The translations under genes and the position numbers were made by a program. A stretch of 64,000 nt of DNA. Origin: Flavobacterium limnosediminis JC2902 (GTDB taxonomy: Bacteria; Bacteroidota; Bacteroidia; Flavobacteriales; Flavobacteriaceae). Below are positions 42,998-52,943 of this stretch, in pieces (the first letter of the stretch is position 1; every line of letters begins with the position of its first letter). The notes below the pieces were generated by a model, which was given only the letters and a program-made list of their open reading frames with translations, had not been told where the DNA came from and ran no database searches. Location of the stretch: positions 62,001 to 126,000 of the forward strand of contig NZ_AVGG01000003.1 in NCBI RefSeq assembly GCF_000498535.1, written 5' to 3'.

Positions 42998-44188
42998 TTA
43001 CTTTTTAATCTCTTCTTTAAAGGAATACCTGAAACTAATCTGAATTTTAGTGGCCGATGATGTCCAGCCATCTTTATAATTTTCACGATTAATCCACTGA
43101 AGTTCAACACCGGATGTTACATTCGGGAACGGCTTAAATAAAAGATTCGTACTTGCATAACGGCCGTGACGGAAGGCATCCGCACTTTGCCCGTTGGAAT
43201 TATCTATTTTTACGGCTGAATAACCAATGATGCTGCTGAATTTTTCATTCCACTGATGATTGAGATAGGCTGTGTAACCATAAAGCGGCAATGTTACTCC
43301 TTTGATTGGGGCATTTGCATTTCCAAAATCATTTTCGATACCGATATCCGTCGGCGCATCATTCATAAAATTCTGAATACCCTTTCCGATTACGGTCTGG
43401 CCTATAAATAAGCTTTTTTTACTTAACTTAAGATTGGTGCTCAGATTAAAACCCCATCCAACAACCTTGCCGCTAAGATCATACGCCTCATTGCCTTCGT
43501 CGACCCACTCAATTTTTCGGACAGCCCCAGCTAATTCGACATAACCCCATCGACGGGTTGCCCGAAATTCAGCAGTCAGGTCGGGCACATCAAATTTCAA
43601 GTTCACATCGCTGAGTTCAATCCTGTCGCGGTATACTCCCTGATCAGCACTTGCACCCGGACGCTCAAGCGCAAAAGCCAGCCTGTTTCGTCCATTAAGC
43701 GGAATAAAACGCAATTGGACATTTTTACAAAGCGACATCCCTGAAGGTCCCCAATATTCGACGGCATTCGGAAAACCGTCAAAATCACAAAACAAGCCCC
43801 AGTTATGGCCAACGCCAAACATTCCCATTTCCGCATAGGCATAAAGTAGGTGAAAGGTAGTTTGTCCAGCATCGACACCTACTCCAAACATGTCAAATGC
43901 AAAGCGGGTGGTCAATTCACCATAGCGGGTCTGCGTTGAACTGTTAAAACCCAACATGGATTGTCGCACACCAAAAAAAACATTCCCGTCTGTACCGTAT
44001 TGATTTTTATATGCCGGCAATTGTGTTGGGCGCAATACATCAAAGTAATCGGGATTGATTTGATTAAAGTTGTAGCCCGTGTCAGTCATTATCTGTCCTG
44101 AAATTACAAAAACGGACTGATTGACCTGTTGCGCTAAAAGGTTTAGATAAATTAAACTTATGCCGAATACTAAGCAGAACTTTTTCAT
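42998..44188 (-). CDS. DcaP-like outer-membrane porin
   Basis: 396 residues from the start chosen at 44188, which opens a signal peptide (MKKFCLVFGISLIYLNLLAQ, cut after AQ). The frame to 44266 would add 26 residues without a signal. The mature part has the DcaP pattern: GFNSSTQTRYGELTTRFAFD near residue 80, HLLYAYAEMGMFGVGHNWGLFCDFD, LAFALERPGA and a barrel ending QISFRYSFKEEIKK. Trimeric DcaP porins take up small dicarboxylic or aromatic compounds in Acinetobacter; the substrate here is unknown. No transporter or pathway gene is near. Confidence 0.8.
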   Translation of the reverse strand: MKKFCLVFGISLIYLNLLAQQVNQSVFVISGQIMTDTGYNFNQINPDYFDVLRPTQLPAYKNQYGTDGNVFFGVRQSMLGFNSSTQTRYGELTTRFAFDMFGVGVDAGQTTFHLLYAYAEMGMFGVGHNWGLFCDFDGFPNAVEYWGPSGMSLCKNVQLRFIPLNGRNRLAFALERPGASADQGVYRDRIELSDVNLKFDVPDLTAEFRATRRWGYVELAGAVRKIEWVDEGNEAYDLSGKVVGWGFNLSTNLKLSKKSLFIGQTVIGKGIQNFMNDAPTDIGIENDFGNANAPIKGVTLPLYGYTAYLNHQWNEKFSSIIGYSAVKIDNSNGQSADAFRHGRYASTNLLFKPFPNVTSGVELQWINRENYKDGWTSSATKIQISFRYSFKEEIKK

Positions 44189-44569
44189 AAGCAAGAAGGC
44201 AATGCCTTTTGTATATTGATAGTCGAAGTCCGAATAATTATTTATCCTGTTGGGTGCAGGCAGCAAACTATACTTTACAAAATCATGAATTTATCAAAAA
44301 AACTCACCGAAAGGTAAAACTCAATTCCTTTCATTGTAATAAATTTAAGAAAAATATTTATAAAACACTGATTTTTATTAAAGTGGCTTTATCCTGAAAA
44401 ACAAAACACAATTACTTATCTCTTTCACTCTTTTTTATAAAAAAATCAAATTTTAGCATTGTGATTTAAATCCTGCTTAAAAATAATTATTTAAATTGTA
44501 ATTGATTGAACAATTTGAATCAGGACACATGGTTACAAATGGAATTGATTAAGAAATACACATTCCTGC
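44189..44569. other. Divergent gap, no gene found
   Basis: This 381-base AT-rich region separates the DcaP-like gene and the DUF434 gene. No full promoter pair, terminator, RNA gene or convincing frame was found; the frame at 44506-44694 is a shadow in another phase of the DUF434 start. Confidence 0.4.
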
Positions 44570-45286
44570 ATGAGCAAACAAACCAACAGAGGAAAAGAAG
44601 CCAAAGACGACATCTCGTTTGGAACCGAGGCAAGACTTACTTTCAAAGAAGCACTATCCGATTTGCACTATCTGCTCTCCAGAAATTATTCTGAGAAGAA
44701 CGCTTTGCAGGCAGTAGGTACACGTTACAAGCTAACCCAAAGGCAGCTTCGTGCCATTCAAAGTATGGCTGCATCGGAAGAGCAACTGACGGTTGTAAAA
44801 AGCAAGGCAGTCACTATCGACAGATTAATGGGAGCGGATTTGGTATTTGACGGATTCAACGTACTCATTTTACTGGAAACTTTGTTTTCCAACGCCTATT
44901 TATTCAAGGGATTGGACGGCTGTTATCGCGATTTATCCAGTGTGCACGGAACATACAAAAGGGTGAGTCAAACCACACTTGCTTTGGATTGCGTTGCCAG
45001 TTTTTATAAGAGGCATAAAATCGGCAACATTATCTGGATATTCGATAAGCCGGTTTCAAACAGCGGAAGAATCAAAAAGATGATTGAGGAATTATCGCAT
45101 AAAGAAAACCTGAATTGGAGCGTTATTTTGGAAAACAATGCCGATCAGGCGATAATCGACCAGCAGAAAATTACGGTTTCATCCGACGCTTACATTATCA
45201 GAAATTGTTCTCACTGGTTTAATTTCATAGGCTATTTGATTGAACAGGAAAAAATTCCTGCCACGGTTTTTAGTGTCGAATCGTAA
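44570..45286 (+). CDS. DUF434 / DUF5616 domain-containing protein
   Basis: 238 residues, soluble, no signal peptide. N-terminal DUF434 (about 20-75) with ALSDLHYLLSRNYSEKNALQAVGTRYKLTQRQLRAIQSMAAS, and a C-terminal DUF5616 (about 85-235) with VFDGFNVLILLETLFS, DCVASFYKRHKIGNIIWIFDKPVSNSGRIKKM and NADQAIIDQ. These acidic motifs, with D near residues 93, 167 and 200, resemble a PIN-like or NYN-like nuclease core, which is inference from the pattern. The function is unknown. It lies alone before bioB. Confidence 0.8.
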   Translation: MSKQTNRGKEAKDDISFGTEARLTFKEALSDLHYLLSRNYSEKNALQAVGTRYKLTQRQLRAIQSMAASEEQLTVVKSKAVTIDRLMGADLVFDGFNVLILLETLFSNAYLFKGLDGCYRDLSSVHGTYKRVSQTTLALDCVASFYKRHKIGNIIWIFDKPVSNSGRIKKMIEELSHKENLNWSVILENNADQAIIDQQKITVSSDAYIIRNCSHWFNFIGYLIEQEKIPATVFSVES

Positions 45287-45501
45287 TTGCAAAATGAAAT
45301 GGTTCATCTTTTTTGAATCCGGCACAAACTCTTTTTTTTACATTTTTTTTAAATGACTTTTGTGTTTTTAAAAGATCCGCATTAAGGTTTTTATCAGAAA
45401 AATAACAATCAAAAAAATGAGAAGTCTACCTCTTTGAAGTACAGATTTACATTCATGCAAATCAGGCTACAACAAAATTTTTTACTTCGTTTTGAATTAC
45501 C

Positions 45502-45509
45502 TATTTTTG
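45502..45509 (+). promoter_or_regulatory. -7 box of bioB
   Basis: TATTTTTG matches TAnnTTTG and lies 19 bases before the bioB ATG at 45529. A TTTG lies only seven bases upstream, too close to serve as its -33 box. Confidence 0.5.
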
Positions 45510-45528
45510 AACCCTCAAATAATGTAGC

Positions 45529-46623
45529 ATGAGTACAACAACAAGACACAATTGGACGAAGGAAGAAATCATTGCGATATATAACAAACCTTTAATGGAC
45601 TTGCTTTACGAGGCAGCTTCGATTCACAGGGTAAACCACGACCCTAATGTGGTTCAGGTTTCCACTTTATTATCGATTAAAACAGGTGGTTGCCCTGAAG
45701 ATTGCGGATACTGTCCACAAGCAGCCCGTTACCATACAGATGTTGAAGGCAACGATTTAATGTCGGTTTCACAGGTTAAAGCACAGGCTTTGCGCGCCAA
45801 ATCAGGAGGTTCTTCCCGCGTATGTATGGGAGCAGCCTGGAGAAACGTGAAAGACGGACCGGAATTTGACCAGGTATTGGAAATGGTGCGTACCATCAAC
45901 AAACTGGATATGGAAGTATGCTGTACTTTAGGGATGTTAACCGAAAACCAGGCACACCGTTTGGCAGAAGCCGGTTTGTATGCCTACAACCACAACTTAG
46001 ACACATCAGAAGAATATTATAAAGAAGTTATTTCTACCCGCGGATTTGAAGACCGTTTGCAAACTATCGAAAATGTTCGTAAAACGAATGTTACCGTATG
46101 CAGTGGCGGAATCATCGGAATGGGCGAAAGCATCGAAGACCGTGCGGGTATGTTGGTAGCTTTATCAACTTTAAACCCACAACCGGAATCCGTGCCGATT
46201 AATGCTTTAGTGGCTGTGGAAGGAACGCCGATGGAAGACGAAAAACCGGTTGAAATCTGGGAAATGATCCGTATGGTGGCTACTACACGTATCGTTATGC
46301 CGGAAACGCAGGTGCGTCTTTCTGCAGGAAGAACCCAAATGTCCAGAGAAGGACAGGCGATGTGTTTCTTTGCAGGAGCGAATTCTATTTTCGCTGGAGA
46401 CAAACTGTTAACGACTCCGAATCCGGATGTAAACGAAGACATGAAAATGTTTGAGATGCTGGGGATGCAGCCGCAAAAACCATTCATCAAACTGATGCAG
46501 CCGGAAACTGTGGAAGCTGCAGATTCCAAATTCCAGGCCTTAGGCGAAAAACCGAAATGGTCCCGTCCGGAACATAAAATCGAAAGAAACCTTGAAGCAC
46601 AGGCAAAAGGAAAAGAATCGTAA
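45529..46623 (+). CDS. bioB: Biotin synthase
   Basis: Radical-SAM enzyme that inserts sulfur into dethiobiotin to make biotin. 364 residues. The SAM cluster motif C-x-x-x-C-x-x-C is GGCPEDCGYCPQAARY, near residue 55, and the second [2Fe-2S] site is supplied by Cys in GSSRVCMGAAW and EVCCTLGML with the Arg of TRIVMPETQVRLSAGR near 265. YNHNLDTSEEYYKEVISTR near residue 150 is diagnostic. Length is normal with a C-terminal tail of about 30 residues. It is not adjacent to the other bio genes (52.9-59.7 kb). Confidence 0.96.
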   Translation: MSTTTRHNWTKEEIIAIYNKPLMDLLYEAASIHRVNHDPNVVQVSTLLSIKTGGCPEDCGYCPQAARYHTDVEGNDLMSVSQVKAQALRAKSGGSSRVCMGAAWRNVKDGPEFDQVLEMVRTINKLDMEVCCTLGMLTENQAHRLAEAGLYAYNHNLDTSEEYYKEVISTRGFEDRLQTIENVRKTNVTVCSGGIIGMGESIEDRAGMLVALSTLNPQPESVPINALVAVEGTPMEDEKPVEIWEMIRMVATTRIVMPETQVRLSAGRTQMSREGQAMCFFAGANSIFAGDKLLTTPNPDVNEDMKMFEMLGMQPQKPFIKLMQPETVEAADSKFQALGEKPKWSRPEHKIERNLEAQAKGKES

Positions 46624-46660
46624 TCCATTCTTTTAATCTAATAAAATAGTTACAATATTT

Positions 46661-46697
46661 ATGCTTCCGGGACTTTTACCGGGAGCATTTTTTTTGC
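46661..46697 (+). terminator. Terminator after bioB
   Basis: ATGCTTCCGG pairs with CCGGGAGCAT (one G-T pair) around a short loop, then eight T residues. It is 38 bases past the bioB stop. Confidence 0.85.
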
Positions 46698-46712
46698 TCT
46701 TTCTACCAAATA

Positions 46713-46747
46713 AAAAAGCGTCAGATTTTTACATCCGACGCTTTTTT
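46713..46747. terminator. Bidirectional hairpin before the T9SS gene
   Basis: AAAAAAGCGTC pairs with GACGCTTTTTT around AGATTTTTACATCC. The T-runs on both strands let it end the T9SS gene on the minus strand. Confidence 0.85.
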
Positions 46748-46765
46748 AATATTATTTTTCAACTA

Positions 46766-49700
46766 CTAATAAACAATTTTTCGATCTAAAGTCTGACCAT
46801 TATCCAAGGTCACTTTTACAATCAAGGTACTTTGTGTTTTTCTGACATTTGCCAGTGACACCGTATTGGCATCAATATTTTTCCTTTCGGCAATTCTACG
46901 CCCTAAAACATCATAAACCGCGACCTCTTTAATTCTCTCTGAAACAGAAGTTACATTAATACTTTGGTCAGTATAAATAAGAACCGAATCCGCAGTGGCT
47001 TCAAAATCCTCATTACCCAATGTGGTGTTTGTAAAACGCAACACAAAGCGATTGTTAAATTCTCCCGCCGGTGTTGAGAACACATAATTTGACACTCTTA
47101 AATCGTGAATGATATTTAGTTCCAAATCTTCGATGTAAACGTTTTGATTGCGAAGCACACCTTCTATATCACCGATTGAAATCGTATATGTTTTTTGATA
47201 GGCCGAACGGAATCCAAGCGGAACTCTGTCATTTACATCAAAGGCACTCCTACCCTGGATTTTATACGGTTTATCCGCAATCATAGAATAAAAAGCAGCA
47301 TAGGTTGCCGATTTTGTATAATAGCCGTCATACCCTCTGTCTACCGCCATGGTTGCCTGTGGAAAGAAACCGATTAACTGCTGACAGTAAATCCCTTCCG
47401 GATTGGTTAAATTCAACCAGATTCTGTCTTTTTCAACAGGAACTGTGTTTGTCCGGTAAAAATTCGTGTTCGCATACGTTTTATTTCGCATCCCATTGTT
47501 GAACATAACGGAAGTGGCCGCATCAGCATCCACCTGAAACCCTTGTCCCGAAGCAATAAAACCGGACGGAGCATTACTGTTTCCGTTTCCGGACAACAGC
47601 CCGGCTCTGGTACCCGTTCCACCGGACAAGTTATAATAAGCAAAATCATCCGCACTGAAATTCCTCGCATTCGGACCCGGATTGATTGCTGCCACCTGAA
47701 TATTCCCTTCGTGTGTCCAGAAATATAACGTACCTGAAATATCCGGATTTCCCGTGATAAACGCATCGGCACTGATGGCTGACGGATACGGATTCCCTAC
47801 CAGATTGAAATCATCATTCACTTTGGCATTATCCAGACTTAACGCAATCGGTTGTGTAATCACTCCATTATTTACCGCTCCACTATATACAGAGCCTTGT
47901 TGAGCCGGATACGTCTGGTTGATTTTACCCATCGCCGCATACCCTCTACCGGGAGACATCACTTGGGCTTGAGGCGTAAACACCCAGGCATCACCGTTAT
48001 CATCGTGAGCATCGTTATTATCATCCCTGAAAGTGGCTGTATTTAATTTGAATATGTAGTTGGTTTGCCATTGACTGAACACACTGATCGGTGCATTTAC
48101 AATAGGCGACGACCAGAACGTATAATCGTATCTGTCGAACGGTGTACTCATCTTACGAACATTGGTAATTCCGTTATTGGTTACTATTCCCGAATCGCTA
48201 ATCATCACCAAAGAACCTTGGTTTTGCACTTCAAGCGTTCCGTTCACCGTTAAGTCATTTTGAATTGACACGTAATCGCCGTCTTTAATATCTAACGTAA
48301 AAGTCGCGTCGATCAACAAGCTGCAACATTCGAAATCTCCGTTTATTGCCGTGTTATAATTTCCGTTGATGATGGCCAATGCCCCTGAAGTCGGGTTTCC
48401 GTTTGACCAGGCTATTCCGTTCCAGGTTGTTTGAGTTTCCGTTATTTTGACAGTATTGGAAGCGCTGTAACAAGTGGCACTATTTTCTCTAATCTGACAA
48501 TAGTACTGATAATTATTTAATCCTGAATTATTTGAAACAATCAAAGTAGCAGTCGAAGTACCGGAATAAACCCCACCATCACTAAGAACCATCCATGTAG
48601 CAGCCCCAGGAGCGGCAACAAACCATTGATATGCCAATGCATTTCCTGCAGGAAAACCTTCAATTCCAGCCACCGTAAACGAAGTCTCTTTACAACTTGG
48701 GATGTAAGAAGGCTGTAAAATAACTGACGGCGGAGTAGCCGTTGAAAAATCATACAACCCAATATTAGTATAGTCTACCGCGGAATCAAAACCAGCAACG
48801 TCATTCGCATCAATAACATTCCAATCAGACTCAACAAATGTAGTCCTTGGCAAAGGGGCAGCTGTATTCAATCTTCTAAACGTATAACCTTTCCCGCCAA
48901 TTCCTGTTAAAGTTGTATTTGTTGGAAATCCCCATTGATCAATGTGAACAGCTCCTTTAAACAATCTGATATTGTCGTTATCGTTTACCGCCGAGCAGCC
49001 GTCTTCAATCTGATCCGGAATAACACCGCCAGCATTTCCGGCAACCCCTTCAGAAATATTACCTCCAATTCGGAGAACATATACATCGTTATTTGCAATC
49101 GTTCCTGTTAAAGCAATATCACAAGTTGAACCTCCTCCTCCATTATTATACACTTTTATTCTATAATTACCTGCTGCTAAATTAACAGCCGCTCCTGTAC
49201 CATTGTAAATTTCAACATATGTCATTGACCCCAAAGTCTCATCGGTGATTTCACTTATGAACAATTCACCAACCGGGTTTCCTCCTTCACACCCTGCAAG
49301 TGTAGTCTTAATTATATTAAATGAATTTGAAGCCGCACATCCCTGACTATTTGTGGTAGTTAAATTACCTGAAGAAGCTCCAACAGGAACAATTACAACC
49401 ATTTGGGTGGCTGAAGTCAAAACAACTGTAGCCGTAATTCCATTAAATGTTGCAGTAGCCCCAGTTAAGTTGTTTAATGCTCCATTTGTTGAAGTTATCG
49501 TTACTTCTGTACCAACAGGCCCGTAAGCCGGAGTAATAGTATTGGAAACAGTACCACAAGCGCCATCACCCTGAACTCCAAAAGTATACGGATTTTCAGT
49601 CAAAGCTCCGTCATTTGTAACATCATTATTAACAATTGAAATGGTTGATGTTCTCGTTCCAACATTTGCAGGAGAAAAAGTTAACGTAAAAGTCACAAAT

Positions 49701-52315
49701 AATCCGGGCGCTATAGCAAAGGGCGCTGCGGAATTCACAACGAACTCAGTCGGATTCGAAGAAACAACGGATGACACGTTTAACGTAGTACTTCCTAAAT
49801 TGTATATTCTATATGTCTTTGCAGTTGAAGACGAACCTAAATTCGTAGTGGCAAATACCGTATCAAAACCCACACTTGGAGTACTTCCCGTTGGAATTGA
49901 TGAGATCGTTGTTGTTTTTGTCACATTAATTTCCGGACCAGAATAAATAATAGTTTGAATATTCCCGGTTGCCGTTCCTGTAACTGTACCTGTTGGTGTT
50001 ATAATCGCAGTTAAATTAGTAGCAGGTGATATACTTGCTCTGAATTGATTACCGCCTGTTGCTAAAACCGCAACATCGGCAACTAACAAATATTTTCTTG
50101 CAGCAATTAAACTTGTCTGACCTGATATCGTAAAATTCATCGAAGCTGCCAAAGCAATTCCAGTACCCGAAACAGAACTTTCCCCACCATTTATTGCACC
50201 GTTACCATCTGCATCATAAAATATCCTAAAATTAGACAAATCAGAGGCTGTTGCTGTTAATGTTTTAGTGATCGTAACTGAAGTAAAATCATAACTCGAA
50301 ACACAAGAATTTGGCGTCACATCAAAACCAAATAAAACTACATTATTAGTATTTGCCGAAATATTGCCCGCTGTGGGACTTCCTGCATTTGTTAATGTGA
50401 GACTTCCCACAGAAACAACTCTTGCAGTAAAAGTACTGGTTGAAGCAGCAGGATTAAAAGCCAAAACACGAAGATAATACGTTACTCCAGAGGTCAACGT
50501 TTGTGTAATTGTTTCTGTAACTGTTGAACCGTCAGAATTGTACAAAAAAGTAGTCGAAGCCGGACATGATCCTAAAAACAATTCGATATCAATGTCACCG
50601 GTAAATCCAGTTACCGTAATTGTGTGTGTTCCTGTACAGACAGGCGTAAAAGTATACCAAACATCTTTTTCAGTAAAAGGAGCTACAAAAATAGAACCGG
50701 TCATGTTTCCTGAAGTCGCCACCGCATTTACCGTCAGTCCTGTAGCACTGGCGCATAAATCATTTACTGGTGGAGGTGCCACAACGTTTCCGCTACAAGT
50801 AACCGTTTTACTTACAGCATTTGTAGCCGTTGCAGTGATTGTTTCCGAATTATAAGTTGCAACAGCCAATCCTGCTTTTAACCGAACATAAATTGTGGTA
50901 TTGTTTACTACTCCTCCCGATTGCATTAAGGTGATTGAACTTCCAAAACCTGCTCCAGAAGTCGTTGAAATTTCATAATCCGTTGGCGGAGTCAGCAAAA
51001 TATCTGAAGACAGATTAACTCCACTTGCCGTAAAAGTCTGCTCTGTAGAAGGCCCTGATCCAAAAACATAGGTAAACCCCGTAAGTGCAGTAGGCGTTAA
51101 TGTAATTGTAGGCGTAGTAACGGTTCCGCTGCAAGCCACCGTTTTACTTATAGCTCCCGTTGCACTTGCAGTTACATTTTCAAGATTATAATTACCCGAA
51201 GCAAGCCCTGCTTTCAACCTGACATAAATAATGGTTGCAGTTACAGTTCCCGCCACTTGTGTGAGCGATACTGAACTTCCAAAACCGGCACCCGATACAG
51301 TGGATATTTCATAATTCGCAGGCGCGGTAAGGGTAATATTACTTGTCAGATTTATACCACTTGCCATAAAAGGCTGCTCAGCAGACGGGCCGGTCCCAAG
51401 AATATAAGCGAACCCGGCTAATGCAGTAGGCGCAAGAGTGATTACCGGAACTGGATTAGTTACCGAACCACTGCAAGTAACTATTTTATTGGTTGCACTT
51501 GCCGAACTTGCCGTAATAGCCTCTCCGTTATAGGTATTTACAGCCAGACCTGCTTTTAACCGGACATAAATTGTCGTATTGTTTACCACCCCTCCTGATT
51601 GCGTCAATGTAATTGAACTTCCGAAACCCGCACCAGACGTTGTTGAAATTTCATAATCGATTGGAGGTGTAATCGTAATATCTCCGGTGCTATTGTTTAC
51701 CAAATTTGAACCACTCGCCGTAAAAGTTTGTTCTGCTGAAGGACCTGAACCCACAACATAATTAAATCCGGATAAAGTAGTTGGAGATAAAGTGATTGTT
51801 GGGGACGCTAATGTTCCTTTTATAATCAAATCATCAATTCTAAGATTTCTAAAAGACGAATTATTTGCAGCTATCTTAATCTTTATTGACGCATTATTAT
51901 CAAAAGAAGCTCCCAAAGAAATATCTCCCGTATTAACAAATGTTGTTGTTAAACTTTGAGAAAGAATTGTTGCTCCATAACCAGATCCAGAATCACCCGT
52001 TAAAACCCAACTTCCAGGGGTCGCAGCATTTGAGGTTCTGCCAGCCCAACTTACAGTAACGCCAGTATATCCAGTTGTTGCAATTGTTACTTCCAAAAAA
52101 GCCCCGTTGGCATTTGCCCCGGTACCGGTACTTAAAGCAACTCCAATAACACCAGCGTTATATGTAGGTGCTATTGAAAAAGTTAAATTTGGAGAACCAA
52201 TCGAGCCAGCTTCAACTGTTAGGTTATTTTCAAACTTATAATTTGCCAAAGTGGTTTGCCCCCAACCCAAAGTCACAAACAACAAAAAAGCCAACAACAG
52301 TAATTTTAATTTCAT
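46766..52315 (-). CDS. Large T9SS-secreted protein with repeats and lamin-tail domain
   Basis: 1849 residues, secreted. Signal peptide about 1-20; an N-terminal LamG-like or beta-sandwich region (about 25-170); three tandem repeats of about 110 residues (172-285, 290-399, 402-512), each with GP-S-x-EQ-x-F-x-ASG, YEISTxSGAGFGSS and YVRLKAGLA; an adhesin-like pre-peptidase domain with NDLCASATG near 518; a region with choice-of-anchor traits; IPT-like and lamin-tail parts (GELFISEITDETLGSMTYVEIYNG near 1010); Ig-like region; and a C-terminal T9SS sorting domain ending DRKIVY. Probably an adhesive cell-surface protein. Repeat DNA is similar enough to recombine. Confidence 0.88.
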   Translation of the reverse strand: MKLKLLLLAFLLFVTLGWGQTTLANYKFENNLTVEAGSIGSPNLTFSIAPTYNAGVIGVALSTGTGANANGAFLEVTIATTGYTGVTVSWAGRTSNAATPGSWVLTGDSGSGYGATILSQSLTTTFVNTGDISLGASFDNNASIKIKIAANNSSFRNLRIDDLIIKGTLASPTITLSPTTLSGFNYVVGSGPSAEQTFTASGSNLVNNSTGDITITPPIDYEISTTSGAGFGSSITLTQSGGVVNNTTIYVRLKAGLAVNTYNGEAITASSASATNKIVTCSGSVTNPVPVITLAPTALAGFAYILGTGPSAEQPFMASGINLTSNITLTAPANYEISTVSGAGFGSSVSLTQVAGTVTATIIYVRLKAGLASGNYNLENVTASATGAISKTVACSGTVTTPTITLTPTALTGFTYVFGSGPSTEQTFTASGVNLSSDILLTPPTDYEISTTSGAGFGSSITLMQSGGVVNNTTIYVRLKAGLAVATYNSETITATATNAVSKTVTCSGNVVAPPPVNDLCASATGLTVNAVATSGNMTGSIFVAPFTEKDVWYTFTPVCTGTHTITVTGFTGDIDIELFLGSCPASTTFLYNSDGSTVTETITQTLTSGVTYYLRVLAFNPAASTSTFTARVVSVGSLTLTNAGSPTAGNISANTNNVVLFGFDVTPNSCVSSYDFTSVTITKTLTATASDLSNFRIFYDADGNGAINGGESSVSGTGIALAASMNFTISGQTSLIAARKYLLVADVAVLATGGNQFRASISPATNLTAIITPTGTVTGTATGNIQTIIYSGPEINVTKTTTISSIPTGSTPSVGFDTVFATTNLGSSSTAKTYRIYNLGSTTLNVSSVVSSNPTEFVVNSAAPFAIAPGLFVTFTLTFSPANVGTRTSTISIVNNDVTNDGALTENPYTFGVQGDGACGTVSNTITPAYGPVGTEVTITSTNGALNNLTGATATFNGITATVVLTSATQMVVIVPVGASSGNLTTTNSQGCAASNSFNIIKTTLAGCEGGNPVGELFISEITDETLGSMTYVEIYNGTGAAVNLAAGNYRIKVYNNGGGGSTCDIALTGTIANNDVYVLRIGGNISEGVAGNAGGVIPDQIEDGCSAVNDNDNIRLFKGAVHIDQWGFPTNTTLTGIGGKGYTFRRLNTAAPLPRTTFVESDWNVIDANDVAGFDSAVDYTNIGLYDFSTATPPSVILQPSYIPSCKETSFTVAGIEGFPAGNALAYQWFVAAPGAATWMVLSDGGVYSGTSTATLIVSNNSGLNNYQYYCQIRENSATCYSASNTVKITETQTTWNGIAWSNGNPTSGALAIINGNYNTAINGDFECCSLLIDATFTLDIKDGDYVSIQNDLTVNGTLEVQNQGSLVMISDSGIVTNNGITNVRKMSTPFDRYDYTFWSSPIVNAPISVFSQWQTNYIFKLNTATFRDDNNDAHDDNGDAWVFTPQAQVMSPGRGYAAMGKINQTYPAQQGSVYSGAVNNGVITQPIALSLDNAKVNDDFNLVGNPYPSAISADAFITGNPDISGTLYFWTHEGNIQVAAINPGPNARNFSADDFAYYNLSGGTGTRAGLLSGNGNSNAPSGFIASGQGFQVDADAATSVMFNNGMRNKTYANTNFYRTNTVPVEKDRIWLNLTNPEGIYCQQLIGFFPQATMAVDRGYDGYYTKSATYAAFYSMIADKPYKIQGRSAFDVNDRVPLGFRSAYQKTYTISIGDIEGVLRNQNVYIEDLELNIIHDLRVSNYVFSTPAGEFNNRFVLRFTNTTLGNEDFEATADSVLIYTDQSINVTSVSERIKEVAVYDVLGRRIAERKNIDANTVSLANVRKTQSTLIVKVTLDNGQTLDRKIVY
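50780..51802 (-). repeat. Three coding repeats of about 330 bases
   Basis: The three repeat units of the large surface protein, with conserved words in the same places (TTCTGGAGC, GATTATGAAATTTCAAC and similar). Units one and three are closer to each other than to the middle one at several positions. Confidence 0.7.
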
Positions 52316-52460
52316 AAGATTTGAGGTAAAATTTTAAACAATTCCCTATATTTAATCCGCCTTAATCGACAAAACGCAAAAAAGCGGGCATCAAAAGTAG
52401 ATAAAAATAACAGAATTAACATCTTTTGTGATTAAATTAATGTTAGGTTAAGAATAACTT

Positions 52461-52943
52461 ATGAACACCAATTCACCAAAAACCCATACCGTAGACGAAG
52501 CCAAACGAAAACTGGAATATTACTGCAGCTACCAGGAGCGCTGTCATTATGAGGTTACAGAAAAGCTGAAATCACTAAATATGATTCCGCAGGTAATCGA
52601 TGCCATCACCGTGCATCTCATCGAAAATAATTTTTTAAACGAGGAACGTTTTGCCGTGAGTTTTGCCCGTGGGAAGCACAACATTAAGAAATGGGGAAAA
52701 ATCCGTATCGTGAACGAGCTCAAATACCGTCAAATTTCCAAATACAACATTGAGAGGGCGCTGAAAGAAATCATGCCCGAAGAATATACTAAAAGCTTTC
52801 ATGATTTGGCCGAAAGCCAATGGGACTCCATTTCCGAAAGAAATATTCAGAAAAAGAAAAAGAAATTTTGCGATTATTTACTGCGCAAAGGCTACGAAAG
52901 CAACCTCATTTATGAAAAACTGAATGATTTAGCCAAAGATTAA
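52461..52943 (+). CDS. recX: Regulatory protein RecX
   Basis: Binds RecA and limits its activity. 160 residues, all helical with the three-helix RecX pattern: LEYYCSYQERCHYEVTEKL near residue 19, VIDAITVHLIENNFLNEERFAVSFARGKHNIKKWGKIRI near 40-75, YRQISKYNIERAL, and KKFCDYLLRKGYESNLIYEKLND at the end. recA is not in the window. Its stop codon overlaps that of the convergent ketoacyl synthase: the bases TTAA (52940-52943) give both TAA stops. Confidence 0.9.
   Translation: MNTNSPKTHTVDEAKRKLEYYCSYQERCHYEVTEKLKSLNMIPQVIDAITVHLIENNFLNEERFAVSFARGKHNIKKWGKIRIVNELKYRQISKYNIERALKEIMPEEYTKSFHDLAESQWDSISERNIQKKKKKFCDYLLRKGYESNLIYEKLNDLAKD

Noticed and set aside
44506..44694. 62-codon frame overlapping the DUF434 start
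   Set aside because: Out of frame with a DUF434 protein of normal length, with no promoter of its own.
49641..49946. Open frame on the plus strand inside the large surface-protein gene
   Set aside because: It is a 101-codon shadow of the minus-strand gene's beta-rich region and has no start context or promoter.
50780..51802. CRISPR-like spaced repeats
   Set aside because: Units are about 330 bases with coding-frame variation, not short identical repeats with spacers, and the region encodes protein repeats.
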